Positions 1 to 8,357 of a stretch of 64,000 bases of DNA are shown piece after piece (within the stretch, counting starts at the first letter, position 1; every line of letters starts with the position of its first letter). The notes under the pieces are model-generated. The model did not search any database, was not told the DNA's origin, and saw only the letters and a list, made by a program, of their open reading frames with translations. The stretch spans positions 224,940-288,939 of the forward strand of contig JBHIWH010000005.1 of NCBI GenBank assembly GCA_041987545.1. Reading direction: 5' to 3'. This DNA comes from JAJRXR01 sp041987545. Its GTDB lineage: Bacteria > Planctomycetota > Phycisphaerae > Phycisphaerales > UBA1924. The translations under genes were made by a program, and so were the position numbers.

Positions 1-2
1 AC

Positions 3-1358
3 GGCATCTACCGCTGCGACTGCGCCCGTCACCAGTCGATCTCCGTCGCGATGCACCGCCTGGCCGCCGAGGCCGGCGTCTTCGACGACAAGGGCGGGGA
101 CGGCGGGGAAGAAGTCTCCAAGCTCGACGGCCTGCCCGAGGACTACATCGGCCCGCTGCTCAAGGACGTCGTGATGCACGAGGTCGGCCACACGCTGGGC
201 CTCATGCACAACTGGAAGGGCACCACCCGCCACACCTTCGCCGAGATCAACTCCGGCGACGAGGGCACGCCCGTCAGCGTCTCCGTCATGGACTACATCC
301 CGACCAACATCGTCGTCGACGACGGTGATCTGGAGCAAGGCCACTGGACCATGATGGACATCGGCACCTACGACATGTGGGCCATCGAGTGGGGCTACAC
401 CTTCGGCGACCCCGCGGAGGTCGCCAAGCAGGCCGCAGACCCGGACCATGCGTTCATGTCCGACGAGGCCTCGGGCACGCCCGACCCCACCGCCAAGACC
501 TGGGACGTGGGCAACAACTCCATCGACAACGCCGTTGCCGACGTCGCCTACGTCAACCACATCCGCGGCAAGATCCTCGACGAGGTCGTTGACGAGGGCG
601 ACTCCTGGCAGGAGGCCCGCGACGCCTACTACAAGACGCTCTACAAGCAGCTCCAGGCGATGAGCAAGTCCTCGCACTGGATCGGCGGCGCCTACATCAA
701 CCGCTTCCACAAGGGCGACCCCGGCGCGCCGGACCCCGTCCGCCCCGTCGAGGTGGAGCAGCAGCGCCGCGCCATCGAGTTCATCATCGCCAACGGCCTC
801 GACGAGGGCGCCTACGGGCTCACCCCCGAGCTGCTGGCCAAGATCGGCGCCGACCAGTGGTTCGACAACGCCGGTTGGGTTGACGCGACGGACATCCCAG
901 TCCAGGACACGATCCTCGGCATCCAGTCCAGCGCGATGACGATGCTCGTCAACCCGATGCGCCTCCGCCGCATCATGGACAACGAGGTCCGCACGCCCGA
1001 CGGCGAGGACGCGCTGACCGTCCCCGAGCTTCTCACCCAGGTCCGCGAGGCGGTCTGGGCCGACTCGGACTCCGGCTCCGGGCGGTACACCGCGCGCGAG
1101 CCCATGATCTCGCCCTTCGCCCGCAACCTGCAGCGCGAGCACCTGGACCGCCTGGTCTCGCTGGCGACGGGCAACTCGTGGGGCTCGGCCTCGGGCCGCA
1201 CGCTCACCAGCCTCGCCCGCCAGGAGCTGCGCGAGATCCGCTCCTGGATCAACGAGGCGTCCACGGTCGAGATGGACCCGTACTCGCGGGCCCACCTGGC
1301 CGACGCCAAGGAGCGGATCGACCGCGCCCTCGAGGCCGCCTACATCCGGGACAACTGA
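3..1358 (+). CDS. Zinc metalloprotease, metzincin type (5' end outside window)
   Basis: This is the C-terminal part of a secreted-type zinc protease; the reading frame is open through the left edge of the window, so the annotated Met at 51 is internal and the true start lies upstream. The metzincin motif HEVGHTLGLMHN begins at codon 59 (nt 177), giving HExxHxxGxxH, and a downstream SVMDY (about nt 285) fits the Met-turn. The rest resembles the long C-terminal region of the DUF5117/DUF4953 bacterial protease family: helical, with many Trp/Tyr and no further catalytic motif. Family assignment rests on motif and architecture recall. A strong hairpin terminator follows. Confidence 0.85.
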   Translation, partial: GIYRCDCARHQSISVAMHRLAAEAGVFDDKGGDGGEEVSKLDGLPEDYIGPLLKDVVMHEVGHTLGLMHNWKGTTRHTFAEINSGDEGTPVSVSVMDYIPTNIVVDDGDLEQGHWTMMDIGTYDMWAIEWGYTFGDPAEVAKQAADPDHAFMSDEASGTPDPTAKTWDVGNNSIDNAVADVAYVNHIRGKILDEVVDEGDSWQEARDAYYKTLYKQLQAMSKSSHWIGGAYINRFHKGDPGAPDPVRPVEVEQQRRAIEFIIANGLDEGAYGLTPELLAKIGADQWFDNAGWVDATDIPVQDTILGIQSSAMTMLVNPMRLRRIMDNEVRTPDGEDALTVPELLTQVREAVWADSDSGSGRYTAREPMISPFARNLQREHLDRLVSLATGNSWGSASGRTLTSLARQELREIRSWINEASTVEMDPYSRAHLADAKERIDRALEAAYIRDN

Positions 1359-1383
1359 GGCCAGAACGACCTCTCGTTGAACG

Positions 1384-1419
1384 ACAGCCCCGGCCGCATG
1401 CTCGGCCGGGGCTGTTTTC
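1384..1419 (+). terminator. Rho-independent terminator after the metalloprotease
   Basis: A 13-bp perfect stem (1384-1396 pairing with 1403-1415, G+C rich) with a 6-nt loop is followed by a short T-rich run. It lies 26 nt after the protease stop codon and separates it from the convergent ElbB-like gene. Confidence 0.8.
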
Positions 1420-1449
1420 TTGCGCGTCGTTCGGGCGGGACCGCCGCCG

Positions 1450-2133
1450 CTACACGCCGGCGGGCGCCGACTCGACCATCTTCATCAGCGCCCCGACCAT
1501 CTTGTCGCACCCCGTGAAGACCTGCCCGATCGTCTTGGCCTCCATGTAGCAGGGCGTCGAGACGATCCGGTTGGCCTCGTCGATGGCGATGTCCTCCACG
1601 TCTCGGGCCTCGTGCCTGGCGCCCAGTTTCTCCAGGCCCGCGGCCGTCCCCGCGTCGTGCCCGATCGTCAGCGTGGGCGAGAGGGACCTGCCAAAGACCC
1701 GCGCCGCCACGGCCGGCGCGATGCACGCGAAGCCGATGGGCCTGCCGGCGCCGTGCGCCTCCTCCAGAACCCGCGCGACGTTGAGGTCGACGTCGCAGTC
1801 GGGCCCGTCGGTGGCGAACGTGCACAGGTTCTTGGCCGCCCCGAAGCCGCCGGGCAGGACGATCGCGTCGAAATGCCCGCCCTTGACCTCGGCCAGGTCG
1901 TCGATCTCGCCTCGGGCGATCCGGGCCGACTCGGTCAGCACGTCGCGGGTCTGGCCCGCGGGCTTCTGGGCCAGGTGGTCGATGACGTCGAAGTCGCGCC
2001 TGGGCGCCAGGCACCGGTACGACCCGCCGTGCTTGTCGATCGCCCACAGGCAGGCGACGGCCTCCTGGATCTCGGCGCCGTCGAACACCCCGCACCCGCT
2101 CAGAATCACGCCGAACCTCGGTCCGCTGCCCAT
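1450..2133 (-). CDS. elbB: ElbB-like glyoxalase / DJ-1-PfpI superfamily protein
   Basis: A 227-residue cytoplasmic protein of the DJ-1/PfpI superfamily that matches the ElbB (isoprenoid biosynthesis-associated glyoxalase) branch. Visible marks are the opening GVILSGCGVFDGAEIQE, the LPGGFGAAKNL loop at about 93-103, and the nucleophile elbow GFACIAPA with the reactive Cys at 137. Length agrees with E. coli ElbB (about 217). ElbB proteins have been tied to isoprenoid yield and glyoxalase activity; the physiological substrate is not settled. It is a single gene, convergent with the protease on its left. Start is an ATG with purine-rich upstream sequence. Confidence 0.88.
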   Translation of the reverse strand: MGSGPRFGVILSGCGVFDGAEIQEAVACLWAIDKHGGSYRCLAPRRDFDVIDHLAQKPAGQTRDVLTESARIARGEIDDLAEVKGGHFDAIVLPGGFGAAKNLCTFATDGPDCDVDLNVARVLEEAHGAGRPIGFACIAPAVAARVFGRSLSPTLTIGHDAGTAAGLEKLGARHEARDVEDIAIDEANRIVSTPCYMEAKTIGQVFTGCDKMVGALMKMVESAPAGV

Positions 2134-2250
2134 CGCGTCTCCCTTCTTCTGGGTCTGGCCGCATTCTACGGGGCGCGGCGCAGCGACAAGCCGGGGCGCA
2201 GGCCTCGTGCCCGCGCCCCGGCCGGGTCGTGGTTGAAACGAGCCGGCTCG

Positions 2251-2613
2251 CTAGAACCGGAACACGATGCCGGGCCCGCACGAGGGGCGCGAGCGCCACA
2301 CCGGGCGGTGGTAGCTCCGGCGGTACACCCGCCGCGGGGGGCAGACCTGGGGCCACCTGGGCTCGCAGAACCCGCCGTTGAACTCGACCCGCACGCGGCT
2401 GCGCGAGTACGAGCGCCGGTGCTGGTCCCGGCGCCAGTCATGGCGGCGGTCGTAGCCCCGGTCGTACCCGCGGTGATGCCCGCGGTCGCGGTACGCCGAG
2501 CGTCCGCGCCACGGCCCGTCGCCGGCCGCCGCCGCGGGCGTGGTCGCGCCCGCCAGGGCGATCACCGCCGCCGCGCCGATCAACGCGCCGATCCGTCGTC
2601 GTCTGGTCCGCAT
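2251..2613 (-). CDS. Small secreted Arg/Tyr-rich basic protein
   Basis: A 120-residue protein I do not recognise. Residues 1-30 form a signal peptide (basic MRTRRRR, then GALIGAAAVIALAG and an Ala-rich cleavage site). The mature part is dominated by Arg, Tyr, His and Asp in short DRGYDRGYDRR-like strings, then has three Cys (FCEPRW, QVCPPRR, SCGPG) in the last 40 residues. It has a perfect AAGGAGGT ribosome site 7 nt before ATG. The 5' region holds a GC-rich hairpin duplicated upstream of the next gene, and the two signal peptides look alike, so the two may be divergent paralogues or share a duplicated leader. Confidence 0.7.
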   Translation of the reverse strand: MRTRRRRIGALIGAAAVIALAGATTPAAAAGDGPWRGRSAYRDRGHHRGYDRGYDRRHDWRRDQHRRSYSRSRVRVEFNGGFCEPRWPQVCPPRRVYRRSYHRPVWRSRPSCGPGIVFRF

Positions 2614-2640
2614 GTGAAACCTCCTTCGTTGCTGCGGAAC

Positions 2641-2711
2641 CCGTCGTGACCGCGGGCCGGCGGGGGCGCGCCCGCCCGCCGGCCCGCGGAGGAACGCGAC
2701 GCGCGTCCCGG
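2641..2711 (-). repeat. GC-rich leader hairpin, copy 1 of a duplicated element
   Basis: Upstream of the gene starting at 2613 lies a G+C inverted repeat (GCGGGCCGGCGGG with CCCGCCGGCCCGC) followed on the plus strand by GCGGAGGA and GCGCGTCCCG. A closely similar string sits at 3334-3395, before the next minus-strand gene. It may be a terminator/attenuator or a duplicated 5' UTR structure. Confidence 0.55.
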
Positions 2712-2723
2712 ATCGCTCACCGC

Positions 2724-3299
2724 TCAGTCACGCCGCAGGCTGACGGCCGCCCGCACAAACGGCCGACGCGCCGGGCGCTGCACGATTGGCGTCTGGCACA
2801 CGATGGCGCCGCTGTTCCACTCGAACGTGGGCCACTTGGTGATCACGCGGCCGGAGAGCCCGTACGGGCCGTGACGACCGCGGCGCCCGCCCGCCTGCTC
2901 GACCCGCGAGCACGCGCACAGCGCCTCGCTCAGCGAGATCGAGATGCACCCGTTCTCGAGCACGAACTTCGCGTCGTACAGATCGCTCGTCCAGCCCAGG
3001 GGCGGCGAGCGGCGGCCGGTCCGCACGATCACGCGCCCCTTCTCGATGCACGCCGAGTGTCCGGCGCACTTGAACGCCTCCACGATGCTCATCAGCGGGC
3101 GGCGCGCATCGATCTCGAAGACTCGCTTGCCGATCTGCAACTGCCCCGCGTCGTGCGAGTGCGCGTGCCGCGCCTCGGGTCCTCGGGGCCGCTCGCGGGA
3201 CCCGTGCCCAGCCATCGCCGGGCTCGCCGCCCCGGCGACCGCGATGATCAGCCCCGCGCCCAGCAGCGCGCCCTTGCTCCGACTCGTCCTGCGTGTCAT
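2724..3299 (-). CDS. Small secreted protein of unknown function
   Basis: A 191-residue protein I do not recognise. The start at 3299 is chosen because an AAGGAG site lies 7 nt upstream and the protein then begins with a proper signal peptide (MTRRTSRSKGALLGAG..., cleavage near AMAG). A longer frame upstream is GC-rich leader. The mature protein opens with a His/Arg stretch (ARHAHSHD), then a folded-looking section with about six Cys (KCAGHSACI, ENGCIS, LCACS, IVCQ), which suggests disulfides outside the cytoplasm. It lies directly upstream of another small basic secreted protein in the same direction. Confidence 0.65.
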   Translation of the reverse strand: MTRRTSRSKGALLGAGLIIAVAGAASPAMAGHGSRERPRGPEARHAHSHDAGQLQIGKRVFEIDARRPLMSIVEAFKCAGHSACIEKGRVIVRTGRRSPPLGWTSDLYDAKFVLENGCISISLSEALCACSRVEQAGGRRGRHGPYGLSGRVITKWPTFEWNSGAIVCQTPIVQRPARRPFVRAAVSLRRD

Positions 3300-3333
3300 G
3301 TCCAGACTCCTTCCCGTTCGGGGTCCTTCGTTC

Positions 3334-3395
3334 CGCGGCCCGGCGGGGGCGCGCCGTCCCGCCGAGCCGCGGAGGACGCAACCCGCGTCCCGCCG
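3334..3395 (-). repeat. GC-rich leader hairpin, copy 2 of a duplicated element
   Basis: Shares the order GCGGCCCGGCGGGGGCGCGCC, GAGCCGCGGAGGA, ACCCGCGTCCCG with the copy at 2641-2711, with a few substitutions. Each copy lies shortly upstream of a small secreted-protein gene on the minus strand. Confidence 0.55.
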
Positions 3396-3586
3396 CCCCA
3401 CCGAGCCGGGGGCCCCCCCCGCTGACACCGACTACGCCCCAGGGCCCAGAAACGCCGTTTCCGGCCCCCAGGCCCGTTAGTGGTCACTTATTTTTTCGCG
3501 GAATTCCCGGATCGGGCGTCATAGTGCGGCCGTACACGCGGTTGAACAGTGTGCGGGCCCCGAGGCCCGCGATCCGGAGACCGACC

Positions 3587-4255
3587 ATGGCACAGACCGC
3601 CCGCAGCAAGTCCACGCGTCCGACGGACACGACCCTGGTGACCGCGCCCGCCCCGGGCGACCTGTCGCCTCTTGAGGCCGCCATCATGGACGCGTGCAAC
3701 GACATGCACGAGGCCCGCGAGCGTGGCGACAACGCGTACATCGCCGCCGCCCGCGAGCGCCTGTTCGACCTCGTGGACAAGTACGACGAGGCCGACGCCG
3801 AGGACCACCCCAACGCCGCCTGGGCCCGCCCGAACCAGCGGGCGCTGGCGCTGAGCGCCGCGGGCGAGGTCGCGCGGGCCATCGACGCCGAGCTGATCGC
3901 CCTGAAGTACGCGGACACCCCGCGTCGGCGTGAGATCAGCCTGGGCAACCTGGCCGACCGCTGCATCCGCCTCGGGCGCCACGACGACGCCGTGGGCTAC
4001 TTCCTGGGCGCGCTCGAGATCGCGCCCGGCAGCGCCCCGATCCTGCTCACCGGCGCCCAGGCGCTCTACCTGGCCGGGCACACCGCCGAGGCCGACCGCA
4101 TCTTCGCCGAGTTCCTCGACCACCCGGAGATGCTCACGCCGGGCTCGGAGCTGACCGCGTACCTCGACTGCGAGTCGCGGCTGCGCGAGATGACCCAGCG
4201 CCTGCCCTCGCTCGCGGAGCTGATGCGCCGCTGGGACGGGGCCCAACGAGTCTGA
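3587..4255 (+). CDS. TPR-like cytoplasmic protein preceding a sigma-like gene
   Basis: A 222-residue, probably cytoplasmic protein. The start at 3587 is preferred to the longer open frame because GGAG lies 7 nt upstream and the upstream codons are only Pro/Arg-rich leader. After a Thr/Lys-rich tail of about 30 residues, the protein is all-helical with tetratricopeptide-like units (NQRALALSAAGEVARAIDAE, NLADRCIRLGRHDDAVGYF, LTGAQALYLAGHTAEADRIF). TPRs mediate protein contacts, so this could hold the product of the next gene, which starts 50 nt downstream in the same direction. Specific function unknown. Confidence 0.75.
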   Translation: MAQTARSKSTRPTDTTLVTAPAPGDLSPLEAAIMDACNDMHEARERGDNAYIAAARERLFDLVDKYDEADAEDHPNAAWARPNQRALALSAAGEVARAIDAELIALKYADTPRRREISLGNLADRCIRLGRHDDAVGYFLGALEIAPGSAPILLTGAQALYLAGHTAEADRIFAEFLDHPEMLTPGSELTAYLDCESRLREMTQRLPSLAELMRRWDGAQRV

Positions 4256-4305
4256 GCGTTCGACGGACCACACACGCCGCGACCACCGGGATGAAGGGGT
4301 CGAGC

Positions 4306-5175
4306 ATGAAGCACGAAGACCACCACCAGTTCTGGCAGCTCTACGACAAGCAGGCGCGCCTCCCGATCGCCCGGGCCTGCCGGGCCGCCTCCCGCCGCCT
4401 GACGGACAACGCGATGGACGCCGACGACATGGCCGCCTGGGTGGATACGAGAGTCTGGCGCCTGCTGGAGAAGAACGGCTGGCCGACCTTTCACGACGAC
4501 CCGACCCCCGAGGCGGCCGTCGAGCGGATCGTCGCCAACGCCGCGACCCTCGCACGCTGGGCGTACCTGGCCCTGTCCCGCAAGCACTTCCGCCGCGCCG
4601 AGCGCGAGCGTGACTACCTCAACGGCATGTCCCGGGCCGAGCGCCTGTCGATGGTCAGCGCCGAGGCGGGCAAGGTCGAGACGAGCCAGCAGGTCCGCGA
4701 CGACCTGGCCAAGATCGCCGCCGCCCTGGGCAAGAAGACGTCGGCCCAGCTGGCCGCCTCGTGGCCCGAGGTCTCCGAGCGCCGCCGCGTCGCCATGGCC
4801 CTGGGCGCCACCCGCGCCGAGGACGACGAGCTGATCGACCAGACGACCCACGGCGAGATGAAGGAGAACACGGTCCAGCAGATGCGCTCGCGTGCCCGCA
4901 AGCGGCTCGCCGGCGTGCTGGACGAGATCCGGCGGAGCACGCCGCTGCTGGCCGTTGGCGCCGCCCTTCTGGCCGTCACCATCGCGACCACCCCCGCGTT
5001 CGGCGGCGAGCAGTCCGGCGGACGCCGCGGCGGCAAGTCCGCGATGATCGCCCCCGACGACGCCTCGGTCCTCATGTCCGGCGGCGAGCAGTCCGGCGGG
5101 CGGGGCGGCGGCGCGTTCGTGGCGCCCGGCCTGCTGTCCAAGGGCGGCGAGCAGTCCGGCGGCCGCGGCGGCTGA
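4306..5175 (+). CDS. ECF-sigma-like protein with C-terminal membrane anchor and GGEQSGGR repeats
   Basis: A 289-residue protein with an unusual design. Residues 1-200 resemble an ECF sigma factor: a sigma-2-like start (FWQLYDKQARLPIARACRAA) and a sigma-4-like end in which ENTVQQMRSRARKRLAGVL matches the recognition-helix region. Residues 213-232 are a single membrane segment ending TTPAF. Then come three near-identical units, GGEQSGGRxGG at 233, 259 and 280, the last ending at the C-terminus, separated by linkers that each contain a short AP...L.S pattern. ATG at 4306 is preferred to 4291 because AAGGGG lies 6 nt before it. Likely cotranscribed with the TPR-like gene; regulation of envelope functions is inference. 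Confidence 0.7.
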   Translation: MKHEDHHQFWQLYDKQARLPIARACRAASRRLTDNAMDADDMAAWVDTRVWRLLEKNGWPTFHDDPTPEAAVERIVANAATLARWAYLALSRKHFRRAERERDYLNGMSRAERLSMVSAEAGKVETSQQVRDDLAKIAAALGKKTSAQLAASWPEVSERRRVAMALGATRAEDDELIDQTTHGEMKENTVQQMRSRARKRLAGVLDEIRRSTPLLAVGAALLAVTIATTPAFGGEQSGGRRGGKSAMIAPDDASVLMSGGEQSGGRGGGAFVAPGLLSKGGEQSGGRGG

Positions 5176-5205
5176 TCGGGCCCGACACTCCGAAGACCAT
5201 ACGCC

Positions 5206-5232
5206 CGACCCCGGCCCGCGCCGGGGTCGTTT
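5206..5232 (+). terminator. Terminator between the sigma-like gene and pntB
   Basis: CGACCCCGG (5206-5214) pairs with CCGGGGTCG (5221-5229) across a 6-nt loop, followed by TTT. It sits 31 nt after the sigma-like stop codon and 20 nt before the convergent pntB end. Confidence 0.7.
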
Positions 5233-5249
5233 GCTGTCCCCAGACCCCG

Positions 5250-6776
5250 CTACGCCGACTTGAACTCGCCCACGACCGACTCGATCGTCTTCTTCGCGTC
5301 GCCGAAGATCATCGACGTGTTCTCCAAGAAGAACAGCGGGTTCTCGACCCCCGCGTACCCCGAGGCCAGTGAACGCTTGAGCACGAACACATTCCTGGCC
5401 CGGTGCACCTCGACGATCGGCATGCCGTACAGGGGGCTCGACGGCTCGTTCTTCGCGTCCGGGTTCACCACGTCGTTGGCCCCGATCACGACCGCCACGT
5501 CCACCGCCTCCATCGACGGGTTCACGTCGTCCAGCTCCGCCAGCTGCTCGTAGGGCACGTTCGCCTCGGCCAGCAGCACGTTCATGTGCCCCGGCATCCG
5601 CCCCGCGACCGGGTGGACGGCGAACTTCACCTCGGCGCCGTTCTTCTCCAGCAGGTCCGCCAGCTCCTTGACCGCGTGCTGGGCCTGGGCGACCGCCATC
5701 CCGTACCCGGGCACAAAGATCACGCTCGAGGCCGCCTCCAGGACGTAGTACGCCTCCTCCGGGCTGAGCGACCTGGCCTCCTTGCGCTCCCCCGTCGCGG
5801 CGGCGGCGCCCGAGGCGCTGACCGCCCCGAACCCCGAGAACAGCACGTTCGCCAGGCTCCGGTTCATCGCCAGGCACATGATCCTGGTCAGGATGATGCC
5901 GGACGCCCCGACGAGGGCCCCCACCACGATCAGCAGCATGTTCCCGGTGGCGAAGCCGGCCGCGCACGCCGCGAGGCCCGAGTAGCTGTTGAGCAGCGAG
6001 ATCACGACCGGCATGTCCCCGCCGCCGATCGGGATGACGACCGCGACGCCGAGCACGAACGCCAGTCCGATGACTGCAATGAAGATCCAATACGCCCCGG
6101 GATCGAGGCACATCGCGACCCCGCCCGCCAGCGCGAGCGCCGCCAGAGCCCCGTTCACCCAGTTCTGCCCCGTGTACAGGACGGGCTTGGACGTGATCTT
6201 GCCCGCGAGCTTGCCGAATGCGACGAGCGAGCCGGTGAATGTGACGCCGCCGATCAGGACGGCCAGGAAGATCGTCGCGGCGACGAACCGCCCATCGCCC
6301 CCGCCGATCAGGCCCAGCGTGTCGTGCACCGAAACCGCGGGCGCCGGCTCGAGACCCGTCACGGGCGGATCCGCGGCCGGAGTGGACGCCGCCATGCCCG
6401 CCTCGATCGCACGGTGCAGCGTCCCCCACCCGACGAGCAGGCTCGCGATCCCGCCGAAGCCGTTGAAGATGGCGACCATCTCCGGCATCGCGGTCATCTT
6501 CACCAGCCGCGCCGCCGGCACGCCGATCACGCCCCCAATCACCAGCCCCAGCGCGACGAACAGCAGCGGGTTCAGCGAGTCGCCGCCGCCGTCGGCGCTG
6601 ACGCTCACGCCCCGCTCGGCCAGGATGACGACCAGCGTCCCTGCCACAGCGGCGCCCATGCCGCAGGCGCTGACCATGTTCCCCCGACGCGCCGTCTCCG
6701 GCCGTCCGAGCATCCGCAGGCCGAGGATGAACATCACGGCCGAGGTGATGAACAGGATGGTCGCGAGCACGCTCAC
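5250..6776 (-). CDS. pntB: NAD(P) transhydrogenase subunit beta
   Basis: The 508-residue membrane and NADP-binding subunit of the proton-translocating transhydrogenase, which uses the proton gradient to reduce NADP with NADH in the cytoplasmic membrane. The first ~280 residues are membrane helices with the signatures FTGSLVAFGKLAGKI and GDMPVVISLLNSYSGLAACA. The C-terminal domain III carries the NADP site (VPGYGMAVAQAQHAVKEL) and VVIGANDVVNPDA. An Ala/Pro-rich insert near residue 130 (STPAADPPVTGLEPAPA) is longer than in E. coli PntB. It is last in a three-gene operon, 4 nt after pntAB. Confidence 0.96.
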   Translation of the reverse strand: MSVLATILFITSAVMFILGLRMLGRPETARRGNMVSACGMGAAVAGTLVVILAERGVSVSADGGGDSLNPLLFVALGLVIGGVIGVPAARLVKMTAMPEMVAIFNGFGGIASLLVGWGTLHRAIEAGMAASTPAADPPVTGLEPAPAVSVHDTLGLIGGGDGRFVAATIFLAVLIGGVTFTGSLVAFGKLAGKITSKPVLYTGQNWVNGALAALALAGGVAMCLDPGAYWIFIAVIGLAFVLGVAVVIPIGGGDMPVVISLLNSYSGLAACAAGFATGNMLLIVVGALVGASGIILTRIMCLAMNRSLANVLFSGFGAVSASGAAAATGERKEARSLSPEEAYYVLEAASSVIFVPGYGMAVAQAQHAVKELADLLEKNGAEVKFAVHPVAGRMPGHMNVLLAEANVPYEQLAELDDVNPSMEAVDVAVVIGANDVVNPDAKNEPSSPLYGMPIVEVHRARNVFVLKRSLASGYAGVENPLFFLENTSMIFGDAKKTIESVVGEFKSA

Positions 6777-6780
6777 CGGC

Positions 6781-7065
6781 TCACGCCCCCTTCTTCTTGA
6801 ACATGGCCAGCATCCGGTCGGTCACGAGGTACCCGCCGACGACATTGATTGCCGCGAAAGCGACCCCGGCCGTCGCGATGGTCAGGCCCACCGGCCCGTC
6901 CGCCTCGCTGGCGACGATCAGGGCGCCGATGAGCGTGATGCCCGAGATCGCGTTGGACCCGCTCATCAATGGTGTGTGCAGCTGGGCCGGGACCTTCCGG
7001 ATCAGCTCCAGACCCAGGAACATGGCCAGCAGGAACACGAACGCGTAGATCATCAGCTGGTTCAT
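6781..7065 (-). CDS. pntAB: NAD(P) transhydrogenase subunit alpha, membrane part
   Basis: A 94-residue membrane protein corresponding to the C-terminal membrane domain of E. coli PntA, here a separate gene as in Rhodospirillum and many other bacteria. It has about three hydrophobic segments and the family string TPLMSGSNAISGITLIGAL. It combines with PntB to form the proton channel. It lies 10 nt after pntAA and 4 nt before pntB, so the three are almost certainly one transcript with balanced translation. Confidence 0.95.
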   Translation of the reverse strand: MNQLMIYAFVFLLAMFLGLELIRKVPAQLHTPLMSGSNAISGITLIGALIVASEADGPVGLTIATAGVAFAAINVVGGYLVTDRMLAMFKKKGA

Positions 7066-7075
7066 CGCCGGTCCC

Positions 7076-8221
7076 TCAGCCCTTGATCCCGAGCCGGTCG
7101 CGGATCATCCGGTGCACGACCTTCCCGCCGTGCGTCACGAGCGTCGCCTTCACGATCTCGTTGTCCGCGTCGATCTTCAGCTCGCCGCCAAGCCCGCCCT
7201 CGCCCGCGAGTGTCTCGACGAACGCGCCCAGGTTGTTGGCGTACATCCGGCTGGCGTCCACCGCGACCATCGCCGGGTAGTTCCGCAGGCCGACGATCCG
7301 CACGCCGTTGACGTCCACCTCCTCGTCGGGGCGCGAGCCCTCGACGTTCCCGCCCGACTCGACGGCGTAGTCCACGATCAACGCCCCTGGCTTCATCCGC
7401 GAGATCATCTCCCGCGTGACCACCACCGGCGCCGGGCGCCCGAACAGCTGGGCCGTCGTGATCACGACGTCCGCCTGGGCGCACCGGTCGGCCAGGCCCT
7501 CGCGCTGGCGCTTCTTCTGCTCGTCGGTCAGCTCCTTGGCGTACCCGCCCTCCTCGCCAGTCTCGCCCAGGTCGATCTCGACGAACTTCGCGCCCAGCGA
7601 CTCGACTTGCTCCTTGACGACGGGCCGCGTGTCGAACGCCTCCACCCGGGCGCCCAGCCGCTTGGCCGTCGCGATCGCCTGGAGCCCCGCGACCCCAGCC
7701 CCGATCACCAGCACCCGGGCAGGCTGGATCGCGCCCGAGGGCGTGACCATCATCGGCAGCGCCTTGCCCAGCCGCTCGGCCGCCAGCAGCACCATGTAGT
7801 ACCCAGAGATCGAGTGCTGGCTCGACAGCGCGTCCATCTTCTGGGCGATCGTGCTCCGCGGCATCAGCTCCACGCTGAACGCGCTCACGCCACGCTCGGC
7901 CAGCGCCGCGACCACTCCGTCCTCGCGGAACGGCTCCAGGAAGCACACCAGCGCCGAGCCGGGCCGCAGCTGGGCGACCTGCTCCGCGCTCGGCCGCCTC
8001 ACGGCCAACGCCACATCAGCCTTCTCCAGCGCGAACCGCCGATCGGGCGCGATCTCGCCACCGGCCCCCCGGTAGTCCTCGTCAGACCACCAGCAGTTGG
8101 CGCCCAGGTCGCTCTCAACGACCACCTTCGCCCCGCCCTTGGCCAGCTTGGCGCAGGACTCGGGGGTCGCGGCGACCCGCAGCTCACCGGACTCGGTCTC
8201 TCGTGCCGCCGCAATACGCAC
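7076..8221 (-). CDS. pntAA: NAD(P) transhydrogenase subunit alpha, NAD-binding part
   Basis: A 381-residue soluble NAD-binding subunit (domain I) of the transhydrogenase, related to alanine dehydrogenase. The start is placed at GTG 8221 because AGGAGG lies 7 nt upstream and the protein then begins VRIAAARETESGELRVA, the usual family start; the ATG at 8311 would add non-homologous residues. Family signs: QKMDALSSQHSISGYYMVL, the NAD fold GAGVAGLQAIATAKRLGA, and the C-terminal SRMYANNLGAFVETL. First gene of the pnt operon. The NADPH it supports would feed biosynthesis and thiol defence. Confidence 0.95.
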   Translation of the reverse strand: MRIAAARETESGELRVAATPESCAKLAKGGAKVVVESDLGANCWWSDEDYRGAGGEIAPDRRFALEKADVALAVRRPSAEQVAQLRPGSALVCFLEPFREDGVVAALAERGVSAFSVELMPRSTIAQKMDALSSQHSISGYYMVLLAAERLGKALPMMVTPSGAIQPARVLVIGAGVAGLQAIATAKRLGARVEAFDTRPVVKEQVESLGAKFVEIDLGETGEEGGYAKELTDEQKKRQREGLADRCAQADVVITTAQLFGRPAPVVVTREMISRMKPGALIVDYAVESGGNVEGSRPDEEVDVNGVRIVGLRNYPAMVAVDASRMYANNLGAFVETLAGEGGLGGELKIDADNEIVKATLVTHGGKVVHRMIRDRLGIKG

Positions 8222-8357
8222 CTGGGGCCTCCTACCCCTCCCCCGGCGGGAGGAGGGGATGCTACTCCGGGAAAGGGGGAAGGATTCGCGCCCACCGGCC
8301 GTTGTCCACACGCGGCCACCCCGCCGCCCTCACCCGAACACACTCCGGAGGATACAG

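Noticed and set aside
51..63. ATG at 51 as the start of the metalloprotease
   Set aside because: The same frame is open upstream to the window edge with ordinary coding sequence, so the gene is cut by the edge.
8234..8260. CCCCTCC...GGAGGGG hairpin upstream of pntAA as a riboswitch
   Set aside because: The stem is short, no known riboswitch core was seen, and it overlaps the divergent promoter region; it may be chance in GC-rich DNA.
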